A stretch of DNA of 64,000 nucleotides, taken from NCBI GenBank assembly GCA_023213315.1, contig JAKCPI010005038.1:1-64000 (forward strand), written 5' to 3'. The DNA comes from Euborellia annulipes (lineage: Eukaryota; Arthropoda; Insecta; Dermaptera; Anisolabididae). Shown in pieces: positions 11,673 through 23,410 of this stretch; the stretch's first letter is position 1; each line of letters begins with the position of its first letter. The notes under the pieces are model-generated. The model had not been told where the DNA came from and ran no database searches. It was given only the letters and a program-made list of their open reading frames with translations. A program made the position numbers and the translations under genes.

Positions 11673-12000
11673 AACAATAACATTTATTTATTTATATTTT
11701 TTTTTCACTTTTTTGAGGCCATGTGAATTAGAACTTGTTACTTCTTCAACAATAATATCTTCGAATCTATTTTTCTCGGTTACGGGAATAATTTCCGTTG
11801 ATCCCATTCAGTTCACAAGGGAATCTTAAAGATTTGACATAAAGCCCTTTTACGAAAGTGAAGTTAGTAGCATCGAGTAGCAACGACGATGAGATTTAAC
11901 TTGACACATCTGTCGCTGGTCTGATAAGAACACGCTAATCGAGTTTGGCAAAGCACACATATGTTTTTCAACACCATGTATGTACAGCAATTTTATTTTC

Positions 12001-12003
<3 letters not shown>

Positions 12004-12036
<33 letters not shown>
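12004..12036 (+). repeat. (GA)n microsatellite
   Basis: About 16 GA units in a row. It inflates the apparent reading frame at 11945-12244 by encoding an Arg-Glu run. Confidence 0.95.
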
Positions 12037-12039
<3 letters not shown>

Positions 12040-12040
<1 letters not shown>

Positions 12041-12660
12041 TTTATTAATTCCGGTCGACGAGGCGTATGCATCGGCGCCGCCAACTTCTGTACACAACAT
12101 TGTTCTCAATGCTTCCAACTTATAGGGACAAATTGCTCGGGTTGTGTTTATGAGGGTGGCATTAGGCGATTATCCCTGTACATTCGTGGAGCGCGCGGGG
12201 TTTTCTTTACGAAAATTTCACCACCAAACTTGGAATTTAGTTAACTTAATTTTCCTCCCCTCAAAAGACCCAACAAACCCCCGGTGTCTAGAGAACTCAA
12301 TGGTGTACAATACGCAACTTTAAAATTAACTTAACTAAAAGTTGAGGGCAAGTTGTTCAAAGTCTTGAGATGAGGGGGTGATAAAAGATACGCGAATTTC
12401 CGGGTTAGTACGATCAAAAAACTCATCATTAGTCCAATTGATAAATAATTATTGAGGGGAGAAAAAAAAATAACGGAGGGAAAATTGAGTTATTTAAAAG
12501 ACGAAATTAAAGAAATAGAAGTGGTTATCTCTTTTGTCTTATCTTTATGGGCCATGAAATGCGTTATATCTCCTGCAGACAAGAGCTACGAGCAAATGCC
12601 AGGCCATTTAAGAAAACCACCCCCTGAAGAAGTTTTCCGTTAAGAAAAAATAAAACCAAA
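12040..12660 (+). other. More complex, less AT-rich block; possible exon material
   Basis: Base composition and complexity rise compared with the surroundings (gtcgacgaggcg, gcatcggcgccgccaac, gtggagcgcgcgggg). A 3' splice-acceptor-like stretch, tatctcctgcag, ends at 12578. A short open stretch follows, encoding roughly DKSYEQMPGHLRKPPPEEVF, and stops at 12641-12643, with aataaa at 12649-12655. This could be a terminal exon, but no family is recognised and a chance frame is just as possible. Confidence 0.3.
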
Positions 12661-13454
12661 CGACTATCACCCCCAAACTTCCTTCTTTCATCAATAATAA
12701 TACTTTAGTAATTGTTCGGCGTTTGTTAAGAAAGAAAAATATGGGGTTAAATCTAACTGATAATCATAAAAGACACCCTTATTAAGTTAATGTCGCGATA
12801 TACGTACATAAAGATCCTTTTTTTTTTTTTATCTAAATTTATTTTGCGGTTTTAAAAAAGAAAAATAATTTCCCTTTCCTGAGTGGTTTCTTTTGATGTT
12901 TAAAAACCATGTTAATATAAGAGGAATTATAGAAATATTTTTTTTTAATCTACCGCAAGGCTCTTCTCTCATTTTTTTAAAAATCTTTTTCTATCGGATG
13001 CATAAAATTAGAATGTGATAATTATCACCTATTGAAGAAAAAAACATCAATGCTAACCTAAAAACCTAGAGTCTAGACTTTTTTTTAACGAAATAATTAT
13101 CTCAAAAAAAAAAAAAAAAAAAAAAAACTCCATAATTTAAGCCTATTATTTAATACCGAAATATAATTATCTACCCTTTTAATTTAACAAAAAATATTTG
13201 AAAAAGTCGAATATTTAATCAATCAAAATGCAGAAAAAAAAATATAAAAGGACCTAAAAAAAAAAAAAAGTTTTCGAAGAAAAACTTTAAAATAAAATAA
13301 GAAAAAAAATCTATAACAACTTAAATTATTAACGACCCCTTGGGAAAATGGGTTAATAAAGGTATAACCAAACACATCACCAAACTTATTTAGTGTGAAA
13401 TTTTTTAAAAAGATAATTAAATTAATTTTAATTTTGGAGTTTAGGCTTTCACAG
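12661..13454. other. AT-rich intergenic DNA, no gene seen
   Basis: Poly-A and poly-T runs dominate, for example 13105-13127. No supported feature. Confidence 0.6.
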
Positions 13455-13605
13455 TTGTTATCATTAGTAAAAGAATTTGAGTTTCGGTTTAACTGTGGTT
13501 TATTTGTAAAAATTACATAGTTTCGGCCACAGAATGAATGGCCGAAACTATGTAATTTTTACAAATAAACCACAGTTAAACCTAAAATCAAATTCTTTTA
13601 TAAAA
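13455..13605. repeat. Near-perfect palindrome of the hammerhead-like family
   Basis: The left arm (gtttaactgtggtttatttg, acatagtttcggcc) is mirrored by the right arm (ggccgaaactatgt, caaataaaccacagttaaac) around a short centre, acagaatgaat. The GGCC/GAAAC element resembles the family motif, but no CTGANGA core is intact. A related single arm lies at 54285-54345 (gtttaactgtcgtttatttg, aacgtttcggcc). Confidence 0.7.
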
Positions 13606-16380
13606 TTAATTTTAAAATGATCCAAGTGGCAAAATTTAAAAAAATCAAATAATGTTTAATTGAGATTAAAAAATTTTAAACAATCATCGCTATAATTTAT
13701 AAATATTTATTATATATTTATATTTTGCATTAATTCAATTATAAGTAATTATTATTTAGTTGAGATAGCCTTTGGCGAAGAGCCATGAATAAATAAAAAT
13801 ATATTTATTTATATGGATGACGGCTCAATATATTTCTTTTAATATATTATAAAAATTTGCATCCCACACAAATTCGAAAAGTTTCTAATTTATTAAACTA
13901 TCTTCATATTATATAAAGATATGGAATTTTATTCAAATTGGAATACACTAAAAAAAATAGCCATGTCCATTTGAGCAAAGGCAGGGGTCGGAGTTCTTTC
14001 TTCATGATCTAACAAGATTAGGTTAAAGTGACCAAATTTTAATTGAGACAAAGCGGGACAAATGGGATGAAATCGGCCGAAACCATACCGAAAAATCATT
14101 TGACTTTTTTACAATAGTAAAATATATATAATAATATACTTTAATTTATAACTTTTATAAAGAGAAGAATAATGAACTAAAAAATTCATTTTCTTCCTTC
14201 CTTTGACTCTGCTGTCAGTAGTTTCTTCACTTCAAGTTCTGAGCGATAAAATGTGTTAATTTGAGTAAATATAGACTGTCTCTATATTGCTTGAGATAGT
14301 TGAAAGTCTTGAAAAAAATTTACAAAAATAATTTGTTAATATTCCAAAATTGTTGATTACCCAAAATCTTTAATATCTTGATTAAATATCAAATTTAATT
14401 GTAGATGACTTTTTGAGGTATAGACCTTGATTTTTTGAAATTCTTTTTATATTTCATTTAAAAATATATAAAGAGAAAGTAAAATTGTTAAATAGAATAA
14501 ATTTAAAAAATACTAACTTTTTTTTATAATACAAATTTTTTCGTGTAAATAAAAAAAGAGGGTACAAAAACTCCCATGGCAAGATTTATGTTTATATTTT
14601 GATCCCTCCCCTTCACTCTCTGCTGCTGAGTTGAGTTTCATTTTTTTTTTTTTAATTTCGCATGTTGTACGCATATATAGCTAAAAATTTCCAGTTGTAC
14701 CCGCTCAGTCAGAGTCTTGATATTTTTAGTTGAATTCTCTGCATTGGTCGACAAATGTTCCCGGAGAGACAAACAAACAGACAGACAAGAGAATAAAAAA
14801 AAATAACGGTCCAGAATATTAATTACTCTCTTATGACGGATATTTTTTTTTTTATCAGTGCAAATAAACATGACGAATTTAGTCAAAATAAAATCCCGCG
14901 CTTTATTAACGTATTTCTTTTTAAAAATTTTGATTTTTTTTTTTAAATCGTTTAGTAAAAAAAAAAATTGTAAGCAAATGAATTTAAAATTACTTTTGAC
15001 ACCACTAATGGAGAAATTACATTAATGAACTAATAATTATCATGTGTTGTGAGAATTAGCTCGTTTTTGCTTGCTGGAAGGTAGACAATCCATTTGATCA
15101 ACTAATGAATTTTTCGATTAGAGTTTCTTCTCTTAAATTTCTCAAGGAGTTGCTTCGAGCAATTATCAAAGAGCAAATCATTATTTGAATTTTTGGTTTC
15201 CAGTAAACAAAAGCGAACTAATTTCAACATATATTTGGAAAAAAATTCAACCTCTGCTTCATAAGGTTAATAGTAAACTTCCCAATCTGAATGATAAAAT
15301 TTATTTAATATGGATTTGTTAATTTTACTAGGATATAGAAAAATTATTTATACCTTTGATGCCGATATACCGGTATATATTATATTGAATAATTAAAAAA
15401 AAAATTTCACGCTCTTGATTAGAAAAAAAAAAAAAACTCAAATAAAAGAAAAATTCTTACAATAGAAACGGTTTAGTGGAGATTCGCGATTATTAAGTTT
15501 TTTTTTAATATCAATAAATATAATTTTAATAATACCTTTCATCTACCTGGTAGTTAAATTTTAAAATTTTTTTTATTATTTATTATAAAAAGAAAACAAA
15601 ATATAACAGTACTAAAATTATAGAAATATTTGTTTAAAAAAAAAAAAAAAATCTCTTTGTAAGTTTATAAATTAAAAACGCCTTTTAGGTATTCATTTCT
15701 GGCCTCCCCTGAGAGGCAAAGATGCTCCCATGCTGGATAGTTTATTTTTTCAAGGCTTTGAAAGCCCCCTACCCCGTGACCGTGAGGTTAGAGGTGTTGA
15801 CATTGTCAAAATTCATACATAAACTTTAAGGTCAAATAGTTGAATCCCCAAAAACCAATTGGTATAATAATTATTGTTTAGAATATAGAATAAAAATTTT
15901 TATAATTAATAAATAATTAATATAGACTCACTTATAATTCATAAAAGGTTTATATATGAATTTGATCAGAGGATTTGTAATCCAATGAAGATCATATGTT
16001 CGATTCTCATTTGATCTCACTAATCAAACTGACAAATGAAAGAGGATTGTATATTTCTAAAAATTTAATAACTTATTTAAAATACTCCGGAGAAAAAAAA
16101 AATTTGGATTAAATAAAAATCTTAATAATTTTTTTGGTATATATTCTACTTAAATATTAGTTGTACTAAAGAACCCATGTCATGTTTTGAAATTAACTAT
16201 AACAGATGATGGTTATACCGGTATATAAAAAAAATCCACCCTTAAAATTATAATTCAATGTTGATGATGTTTACCTTGCTTGACTCCAAGAAAAAGCAGA
16301 AATAATAAACACACATCCATATCCACTGTTTTGATAAAATCACTGAAAGCATATTTTAACATACGATCACTGACACGAAA
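13606..16380. other. AT-rich intergenic DNA, no gene seen
   Basis: Long low-complexity stretch. A tRNA-like B-box motif (atgttcgattctcat) near 15988-16002 may be an old SINE. No frame with recognisable protein features was found. Confidence 0.55.
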
Positions 16381-16399
16381 ACAGACACCAGAGCACTCA

Positions 16400-16735
16400 T
16401 GTTTAGGGGCGAGACGTATGCACACTGACTGTTTATGAGACTGTCTGGCGGTAGGAGATTCAGGCGATCAAGAGGAAGGAGAACAGCTGCAGCTCGGCAG
16501 GCGGCAGGCAACCGAACTGTCAAGAGGCCGGCCCAAGACTGTGTCTATAATGAACATCGGACGCGTTTTGAGCGGGGCATAATTGCTTGGAGACTTGGGT
16601 TCGATGCCAGCCAGGCCCGGGCAGGAAGAGGGGGAGGGCGTAAAAACGGGTTGGATCACTGGGCTTTCTCACGATCCAAAGCTCATTCACCGAAACCACA
16701 TACACACACTAAGACACATATAAAGATGTACGAAA
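16400..16735 (+). repeat. Possible tRNA-related SINE-like unit in a GC-richer block
   Basis: Contains cttgggttcgatgccagcc, a good Pol III B box, downstream of gcataattgcttggag. A cacatacacacactaag tail and an A run (16732-16741) follow. A loosely similar arrangement (gggttcgatttccgg, then cacaca) occurs at 22535-22650. The 117-codon frame across it is arginine-rich and repetitive, and I do not regard it as a gene. Confidence 0.4.
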
Positions 16736-16789
16736 AAAAAAGTTACTCTAAGGAACTTAATAATATCACCTACGACGAGAGACGGTGAT

Positions 16790-17507
16790 TCCGTTTTTCC
16801 TAAAGTCTAAAAAACATTTCCTTTAAAATAATTACACTCATGATGGTGTTTACGCACACTTTAAATAGTTAACACTTAAATTGCAAATGAATTTTAATTG
16901 TAAATAAATTAACTATATTTATTCAAAGAAAATCTCAACTTTTTTTTTTTTGGCGATAATTTCTGAAATAATTTCGATTAAAATGCAAATATTTTAGCTA
17001 GGAATTAGTTTTGAAGGTTCATTTCTCCACCGTTCGATAAAAAAAAAAATAAATTAAAGGGCTAAATTATAAGTTAAGATTGGATTTTATAATATTGAGA
17101 TCTTGTTTAAAAAAAAAAATTTAAACTTTATAATGATCTAATTTATTTGTTTTCAACACAAAAAATAAATAATATCAAAAGTTCTGATGTTAGGCACTTT
17201 AGATAAAACTAATTTCTAATATCTAATAATAATATCCACAAACTGAAAGATGCTAGGAGAGACAGTTCGCAACTTTTTTCATTCGCGGACCGATAATAAA
17301 TCAGGGGTGGTGATTTACGATATTTTCGAGAGGGAAGGAGGATTTTTTTTTCTTTTAACAAATAATAGGCCAATAGTTATTCTTCAAATTAGAAACCAAA
17401 ACAATTTTTGTAATAATAGTGAGAGATTCAGAAGATGAGATGGAAAATTATTTAGGTTAGCAGTAATTTTATAGGATACTTTAAAGTTGTTTATCTACTT
17501 GTATATT
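16790..17507. other. AT-rich intergenic DNA, no gene seen
   Basis: No shared repeat or supported frame recognised. Confidence 0.55.
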
Positions 17508-17515
17508 ATTTATTG

Positions 17516-17704
17516 CAGAACTAGGAGATTTTTTAGGGGGGGGGGGGCAAAATTTAATTTGCCGCCCCCTCCTTAAAATTTTCTATACCAAATTCATATC
17601 ATTTTACCTTTTTTTTTTAGTAAATCTTTCTTTAATTGCCGCCTCCTGATATTTGCCGCTCGGGGCACATGCACCCACTGCCCCCCCCCCTAAATCCGGC
17701 CCTG
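17516..17704. mobile_element. hAT-like MITE with 8-bp target duplication
   Basis: The right terminus cctaaatccggccctg is well kept; the left terminus cagaactaggagatttt is diverged. The flanks 17508-17515 and 17705-17712 are both atttattg, an exact 8-bp duplication. It is 189 bp with G and C tracts just inside the ends and no coding capacity. Confidence 0.85.
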
Positions 17705-17776
17705 ATTTATTGAGTGTATAATATAGAAAGAAATTATTATAGTTTTGAAAAGATAGTTTTTATATTTACTTCGAAA

Positions 17777-18010
17777 CAGGGACTTCATTTCATTTTTTGC
17801 TTAGGGGGGGGGGGGGTTAAAAATCTGTGCTACTTAATTTAGATACATATAAACATATATATACCTCTATATTTTTAGGTATACTTATTCATAAAAAGAT
17901 AGTGTGCATGTAGGGGCTAAACTCAAAATTTTTTATTTTCTTCCAAAAGCTTGAAGGGGGCAAATGCCTTCCTGCCCCCTCCCCCTCCTCCCCCTCAAAT
18001 GACATCCCTG
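17777..18010. mobile_element. hAT-like MITE with 8-bp target duplication
   Basis: The ends are cagggacttcatttcattt and the reverse complement of aaatgacatccctg. The flanks 17769-17776 and 18011-18018 are both cttcgaaa. The 234-bp interior has poly-G and poly-C patches. The short frame overlapping its right end is incidental. Confidence 0.88.
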
Positions 18011-18044
18011 CTTCGAAAATATATTATCTTCTTTAATATTCACT

Positions 18045-18107
18045 CTCAAGGACTCATCGTCAGATCGTGGATGGAGACCACAACTTACCCAAACATTTCT
18101 TCTATTC
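18045..18107 (+). repeat. HP-repeat, 5' half, split by an insertion
   Basis: Reads ctcaaggactcat then cgtggatggagaccacaac, a diverged start of the HP-repeat. It breaks at 18107 where a 433-bp element with a 13-bp target duplication has entered, and resumes at 18541. Confidence 0.7.
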
Positions 18108-18540
18108 GATGTTTAATAGGAAAGAGGATGCAGCCAAATAATTGAGCCTTTTTTCAGTAATGAACACTCTTTATTGGGACGTTTCGGCTGGGATCAACCC
18201 TGCCATCTTCAGCTTTCAAAGAGCAGATTTAAATTTTATATATATAAATAGAGTTGTCATTTGTTAATAATATAAGTTATTTGCATTTTTTGATTGTATT
18301 TTAAGAAATATTACATCCATTGGACAAAAAGTGCAAATAACTTGTATTATTAACAAATGACAACTCTATTTATATACCTATATAAAATTTAAATATGCTC
18401 TTTGAAGGCTGAAGATGGCAGGGTTGATCCCAGTCGAAACGTCCCAATAAATAGTGTTCATTACTGAATAGAGGCTCAATTATTTGGCTGCATCCTCTTT
18501 CCTATTAAACATATCAGTTACAGCCACGTTCTATTATTCA
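18108..18540. mobile_element. Hammerhead-like inverted-pair element with 13-bp target duplication
   Basis: Long palindrome with arms of ~150 bp or more, flanked by atttcttctattc at 18095-18107 and 18541-18553. Each arm carries an outward-facing motif: minus 18178-18212 and plus 18409-18443. Both read CTGAAGAT, stem II GGCaGGG-ttgat-CCCaG(C/T)C, GAAACGTC. The outer tails contain ggctgcatcctctttcc. The motif matches the hammerhead core CUGANGA...GAAA, with one extra base before stem II. Penelope-like retroelement ends and retrozymes are the known carriers of such motifs. No protein is encoded. Confidence 0.8.
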
Positions 18541-18553
18541 ATTTCTTCTATTC

Positions 18554-18670
18554 CCCTTATGCCATTCTTCTCTCTCCCCTCAGACATATGTCAGGTTCGC
18601 TTACTTCTTCTCTCGGATTCTGATTCTAATATTGCCGACCCCGCAATATATATTTAAGGAAAAGAAAGAT
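18554..18670 (+). repeat. HP-repeat, 3' half of the split copy
   Basis: Continues the HP-repeat after the insertion: gccattcttctctc, then gccgaccccgcaatat and an A-rich tail ggaaaagaaaga, as in copies at 11465 and 49587. Confidence 0.65.
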
Positions 18671-18679
18671 TATCATTTG

Positions 18680-18802
18680 CTCAGGGGCCCACATCTTGTG
18701 GGTACGTGGATGGCGACCACGAGCTGCCCTAGCTGGGACTGGTAGTACTTCTTTTCTTTGCATGTCAGTCTCTTTCCCTTCTATATTTTCAACATTTTTA
18801 AC
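18680..18802 (+). repeat. HP-repeat, 5' part
   Basis: Starts ctcaggggcccacatcttg, with hairpin 1 as CCCAC-atctt-GTGGG and hairpin 2 as CGTGG-atggcga-CCACG. The copy fades after ttttcaacattt. Confidence 0.85.
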
Positions 18803-19784
18803 TCGAAGGTTAAGCGTTTGTTTACTATATTGATGATTTGTTATCTCTCGGATAAGTTAACTAGTTGACTAGAACTTAGCAACCGACTCTAAAACCTGTC
18901 AAAAAGATACTCATGTTGTTTGATTAAAGGGGTAAAAAATACAGTAAGATGTATCAATAAAATAAAGTAACAACAATTTTATAATACAATAATATTACAA
19001 TAAATAAAATTGTCTAAAAATCCAATCCCAGGACCTCTCGCCTGATGAATTGGACAGAAAATAATAACTGGAATACTTTATTAATGGTTTCAACAAGACG
19101 TTTCATTATTCTACAGACCGGAAAAAAATTTGTCGGATCAGTGGTTGAGAAACACTATGCTAGGGAATTTGAGACCTCTTGACCACTCGAGGATGCTAAA
19201 CTCCCCCACCTTTTAATTTAAAAAAATTATAGAAAATATGTTGAGATATAATTTCGACCAGTGACGTAAGAATCGACCGATCTCCCCCACTCGCATATAA
19301 CTGCACAATCCGACCTCTAGTCCTTTCTCCTTCGAACATAAATCCTAATCATGTTACTAGCTATATTCATTCATTCATAGCCATTCGAAACTGAATTTTC
19401 ATTCAAGATTAAAATACATTATTTATTATTTACTATTTCGCCTACCATGTTTTAATATACTTTTTAAAATTTATTGAATTTAATTTAAATTCTTTAAAAA
19501 TAACTTGTCGAAGGTCTTATTAAAATTTCGGCAGGTGATATTAATTAAGAAAAAATAAATTTATTGAATATTATATAGACATACTCAAGGTTTCTTTATT
19601 TACATAAGTATTTATTTAAATTTATTTTTTTTTTTGTAAATTATGATTAAATTTTTACAAAAATATTATGGGGGATAGAAAATCATTAGAAATGAAAAAA
19701 AATAATCTTATTTCTTAAGGTGAAATGACAATTTTTTAAATAAAGTAAAGTAAGATTAGACTTATATTATTGATTTGTTTTTGC
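18803..19784. other. Intergenic DNA, no gene seen
   Basis: A degraded hammerhead-like arm (caagacgtttcattattct) lies at about 19094-19112. Otherwise nothing supported. Confidence 0.5.
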
Positions 19785-20200
19785 TTTCTCTTACCTATAT
19801 ATGTTTATATATATATATATAAAGGGAAAGAATTGTATTCATGTCAAAATTCTAAGTTCGCATTTTGATGGATTTACACGTTTTAAGGTCTCCTAAGATC
19901 AAAAAAAAGTTTTTGCAACGTGGTCTGTTTGTGTGTTGTTGTGTGTGTTTAATTTAAACCATAAGAAATTGAGTAAAAGGGTAAAAATTTTTTTTTAATT
20001 GGAACACCAGGGGGGAAAAAAAAATTTAAAAAATTGGCAAAAAAAAAAAATTTAATTTTTTTTTTTTTTAAAAATTTAATTAATTTTAAATAAATTTAAT
20101 ATTTTTTTTTTTCTCTTTAAAATGTATATTTTCATTTTGCCCTTGAAATCTTATGAAGTCCACTTTACTCTTGTACTTCATAGGAAAGATAGGCGAAAAA
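19785..20200 (+). repeat. Rep-A, near full length, diverged
   Basis: Opens ctttctcttacctatatatg, followed by gagaaag-like and ttctaagttcgcattttgat blocks, and ends cttcataggaaagataggcg. The central third is degraded to A/T runs. Confidence 0.75.
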
Positions 20201-20579
20201 GAAACAATTAAATTTCGTTTATTGTTCCATTTCAAGCAAGTAAATACTGTAATTCAATTTAATAAAATCATGCCATTAACCAAGAATAATATTGAATAAA
20301 GAAATTTTTTTTGTTTGGTGATGAGATTTTTTTTGTAGATTTTGTAAAGTATAATTTTTTATTTAAATAATACGTTTAGATAAGACTAAATTAAATTCTT
20401 AATCTTAAAAAAAAGATTTAAGATTTTATGCATTTTAGAAGAAATAATATTTATTTAAGAAATGGATTCTTTATTTATCTAATTAAATGATTTGAAATCA
20501 GATTAAAAATGATCAATTTTTCGTCAAGTGCCAATTAAAGGGTAAATTGGCACCTGTTTGAAAATAAATTAATTCTTGA

Positions 20580-20840
20580 GAGGAAAACAAGAACGAACGA
20601 ACAAAGCCAAGTGGCGATTCAGTTGACTCATTAGGCGCATCCGGTTAATGTATTCATCAGCGCCTGCAGGCGCCAGTGGGGCAAGAGGGGCAACTCAACT
20701 CACCTCCAGAGCCCTCCTCAAGAAGACTGGTCCCTCAATCAAGAAACCCCCTTCCTCTCTACTTGCTCTTCCAGCGTTTCCAATGCTCATGTTAATTTAT
20801 TATCTATTTAAGTCATTCGTCTCCCTTGCTTGGTCTTGAA
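20580..20840. other. GC-richer block with a 14-bp perfect palindrome; possible exon or regulatory DNA
   Basis: Less AT-rich than its surroundings and not shared with other parts of the window. It contains gcgcctgcaggcgc (about 20668-20681), a perfect palindrome. The 63-codon frame here has no recognisable domain. Confidence 0.3.
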
Positions 20841-21119
20841 ATTAACAATGTAATTTATTTCTTTATTTGAATAAAAATTTGTAAACGTGTGAACGTCATG
20901 CTAGAAAGATTCTATTAGATTTAATTAAGAAAATTTTAGTAAAATCTTAAAAGAATTGTTTTCTGTGGGAAAATAATACGATATAGGATTTTTTAATTGA
21001 TAATGTTCTAGCTTTTTTTTTCTTTTAATTAAATTAAAATAATAATTTTAGATGGGGGTATTGGCATTAGGTTTCATATTTGCTTTCAGTCGTTGAGGAA
21101 TTAATGAATTTGTATTTTG

Positions 21120-21200
21120 ATTTTTCCGAATGTTGGTTGAAACATGCAGGTTTTAATAAATCTCTCAGAAATAAAACGTTTCGGTTTAAGTTTGTTGAGT
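21120..21200 (-). repeat. Degraded hammerhead-like arm
   Basis: Carries ataaaacgtttcggttt near 21172-21188, next to ctctcag. Only the GAAACGT half is convincing. Confidence 0.35.
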
Positions 21201-21438
21201 CTCTTTAGTTATTAGTGTCAGAACGGACACGTTGTTGTTATTCTGAGTGTACTACTCTTTCATGGAAATAATACTGAGGTGCGTTTCCTTCCCCAGAAGA
21301 AGGCATCTCAAATAGATTTGGATAATTTTTTGCCATGAGGTGGATTTGAACTCGAGTTGTCTTCAACTCAGGACTATAAGCTTAACTGCTTTATCTCCTC
21401 GACTAATCGTCATGTCGTTTTTTGAGAATCGTTACTTA

Positions 21439-21614
21439 GGCCCATTCTACATGAGCGCTTTTGGCGCGTTTCTAACGCCGCGTTTTAAACGCTTCAAAAT
21501 AAGAAGTTTAAATGAGACCCGCGTTTGAAACGCTCGTGTAGAATAGACAAAATCTTCAACGCGTTTAAAATGCGGCGTTAGAAACGCGCCAAAAACGCTC
21601 GTGTATAATGGGCC
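21439..21614. mobile_element. Harbinger-like palindromic MITE with TTA target duplication
   Basis: The ends ggcccattctacatgagcgc and gcgttttggcgcg-type repeats mirror gagcg...aatgggcc on the right. Arms of ~55 bp include ggcgcgtttctaacgccgc and gcggcgttagaaacgcgcc. The flanks are tta at 21436-21438 and 21615-21617, the 3-bp (TWA) duplication typical of PIF/Harbinger elements. It is 176 bp and non-coding. Confidence 0.8.
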
Positions 21615-21617
21615 TTA

Positions 21618-22500
21618 TTGATCGCCTAGAAGCGCTATCACTAAAATATGATTTTGAATCTTTACTAATTGATAAACAGAATTTAATAATCTTATTACCA
21701 ACTGAGGATGATCCAATTAACTTAGATCGAAATGTCGTATTTCAGTTTTATAATAACATTCTCAAAATATTGGTTTTTCTTATTTTTAATTTAATTTTCA
21801 AAATTAAATATGAAAAAATCTCTTAATTAAATTTTTTAGTCATATAATATTGTATAATATTGTATAATAAAATATTTTAATTTGATGTATTAAATTTATG
21901 TGTTTTGTAAACGTGTTCAACTCAATTTTAATTAACTAAAAACAGGGAAAGTAAATTATGCTTTGATACATGACCCATGACGACAGGTACAATTAGTCAT
22001 TTAAATAAGTCCTAGGCCTTTTATTTCAGTTGCAATTTCGTATATATATTACAGAGAGAGAGTATAATCCTTCCTTCCTTACTTTTGTTTGTTTACATAA
22101 TTATAAATAGATACGTTCATCGACCCTAAGTAACTGTTAGTAATTGAAGGGAATGGGATTCTCGAGCCCTGGTCTTAATTCGATTCTATTTTATTTTAAT
22201 AAAGACCAAGGGAAAGAGAGATTTCATAGAATATTCAAATTTAACCAATTTTACTATATATATAAATAACCTATGTACATTAAAAGATGTTTGTCTTGGT
22301 ATATATATAATAAATTTTGAGATTATATTAGAAAACTGGGGGTTTTTTCATTTTAGAAATATTCGGGAAATTAATTAATCTGGTTACAGTAGGGTGTTAG
22401 AGCAGACCTAGATGTCGACTATTCGCCTCCTGGTTTAAAACCTGACAAGTGAGAAATTTGTCTGTTTGTTAGAGAAATGCACAGTCAATACAGTGCTTAT
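21618..22500. other. AT-rich intergenic DNA, no gene seen
   Basis: Contains (TA)n and a (GA) stretch near 22051-22061. No supported gene. Confidence 0.5.
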
Positions 22501-22534
22501 ATAGGGAAGGGAGTATTTGTTTGTGTTGGTCAAG

Positions 22535-22650
22535 GGTCCGGTTGCCTGGTGCAAAGGATAGCAAACACATCGATGCTCCAGAAAGGCTGGAGATCCTGGG
22601 TTCGATTTCCGGAGGCGCTTGGCCCACCATCCAATAAACATATTCACACA
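22535..22650 (+). repeat. tRNA-derived SINE-like unit
   Basis: Contains gcctggtgcaaaggatagc (A-box-like) and, ~50 bp on, ctgggttcgatttccgg (B-box), with ggcttggcccaccatcc-like sequence and cacaca downstream. The arrangement is that of a tRNA-derived Pol III unit. It differs from SINE-A and SINE-B. Overlapping frames on both strands are by-products. Confidence 0.5.
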
Positions 22651-23169
22651 TTTGTTAAAAATATTCGGGTTCAAGAGCTCTGGCTTAGCTTTCCCCCTTT
22701 CGTTGTGACCATTGAAACTTTTGAGGGCCGGATTTTTAGTGGGAGTTTTTTGAAATAGAAGACCCCTTCAATGGTATACTTTAAGAAAAAAAAAAATACA
22801 AATTCTCAACATCAACAACAGTCTTCTTACTCAGTTTGATGACACACATTAAAGATAAAATCGCAAAACTTTTTTATTTGACTCATAGACACAACAAATT
22901 ATATTTTGCCGTTAAAAAAATGGAGGTCGAATGATGATCACACAAACTCTAGAGAAGGGATTAAACTTAGAACCAAGAGGGATGACGTAAAAAAACCAGC
23001 AAAAAATAAAAAAAAAAAAGATTATAATTAAGATAAATCAAATAATAAATTAATTCAAAATGTAAATAAGTTAATAAAAAAAGGGTTTTATTTATTTTTT
23101 TTAAAGCTTTATAAAAATGAAAAAATAAAAATTGAACTCAAGTAAAATAGCGTTGTGTTTTTTTTTCAT

Positions 23170-23410
23170 GTTTTAGGGTTTGATTTGGTGAGGGTCCGGT
23201 CTGATGCTTTTAATACTAATTTATGTGGCACCCCCATCTATTAGCTTTAAGGGGATGGTGCCTCCTAATCGATCAGCATCAAGGGCTCTTAACTTTGCCG
23301 CGCATGTCGCTAATACTTTGAATTAGTGCAGGCTTACCCCTTGAGGGCATAAGCCCCTGTCCAAGAAGATCTTCATTATTAGTGTCCTCTCGATAAGAAA
23401 GAACCTGGAT
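23170..23410. repeat. Unclassified low-AT repeat-like block
   Basis: More complex than its surroundings, with inverted pieces: ctgatgctttt against gatcagcatcaagg, and ggcaccccc against ggggatggtgcc. A foldback non-autonomous element is possible. No second copy was seen in this window. Confidence 0.35.

Noticed and set aside
11945..12244. 99-codon frame with an Arg-Glu run
   Set aside because: The run comes from a (GA)n microsatellite, and the rest has no recognisable protein family. Kept only as part of a possibly exonic block.
16435..16788. 117-codon Arg-rich reading frame
   Set aside because: It overlaps a tRNA-like SINE unit and a cacaca tail, with frames open on both strands. The length is explained by locally high GC and not by coding constraint.
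22435..22758. Three overlapping frames on both strands
   Set aside because: All lie on a tRNA-derived SINE-like unit, and none shows protein features.
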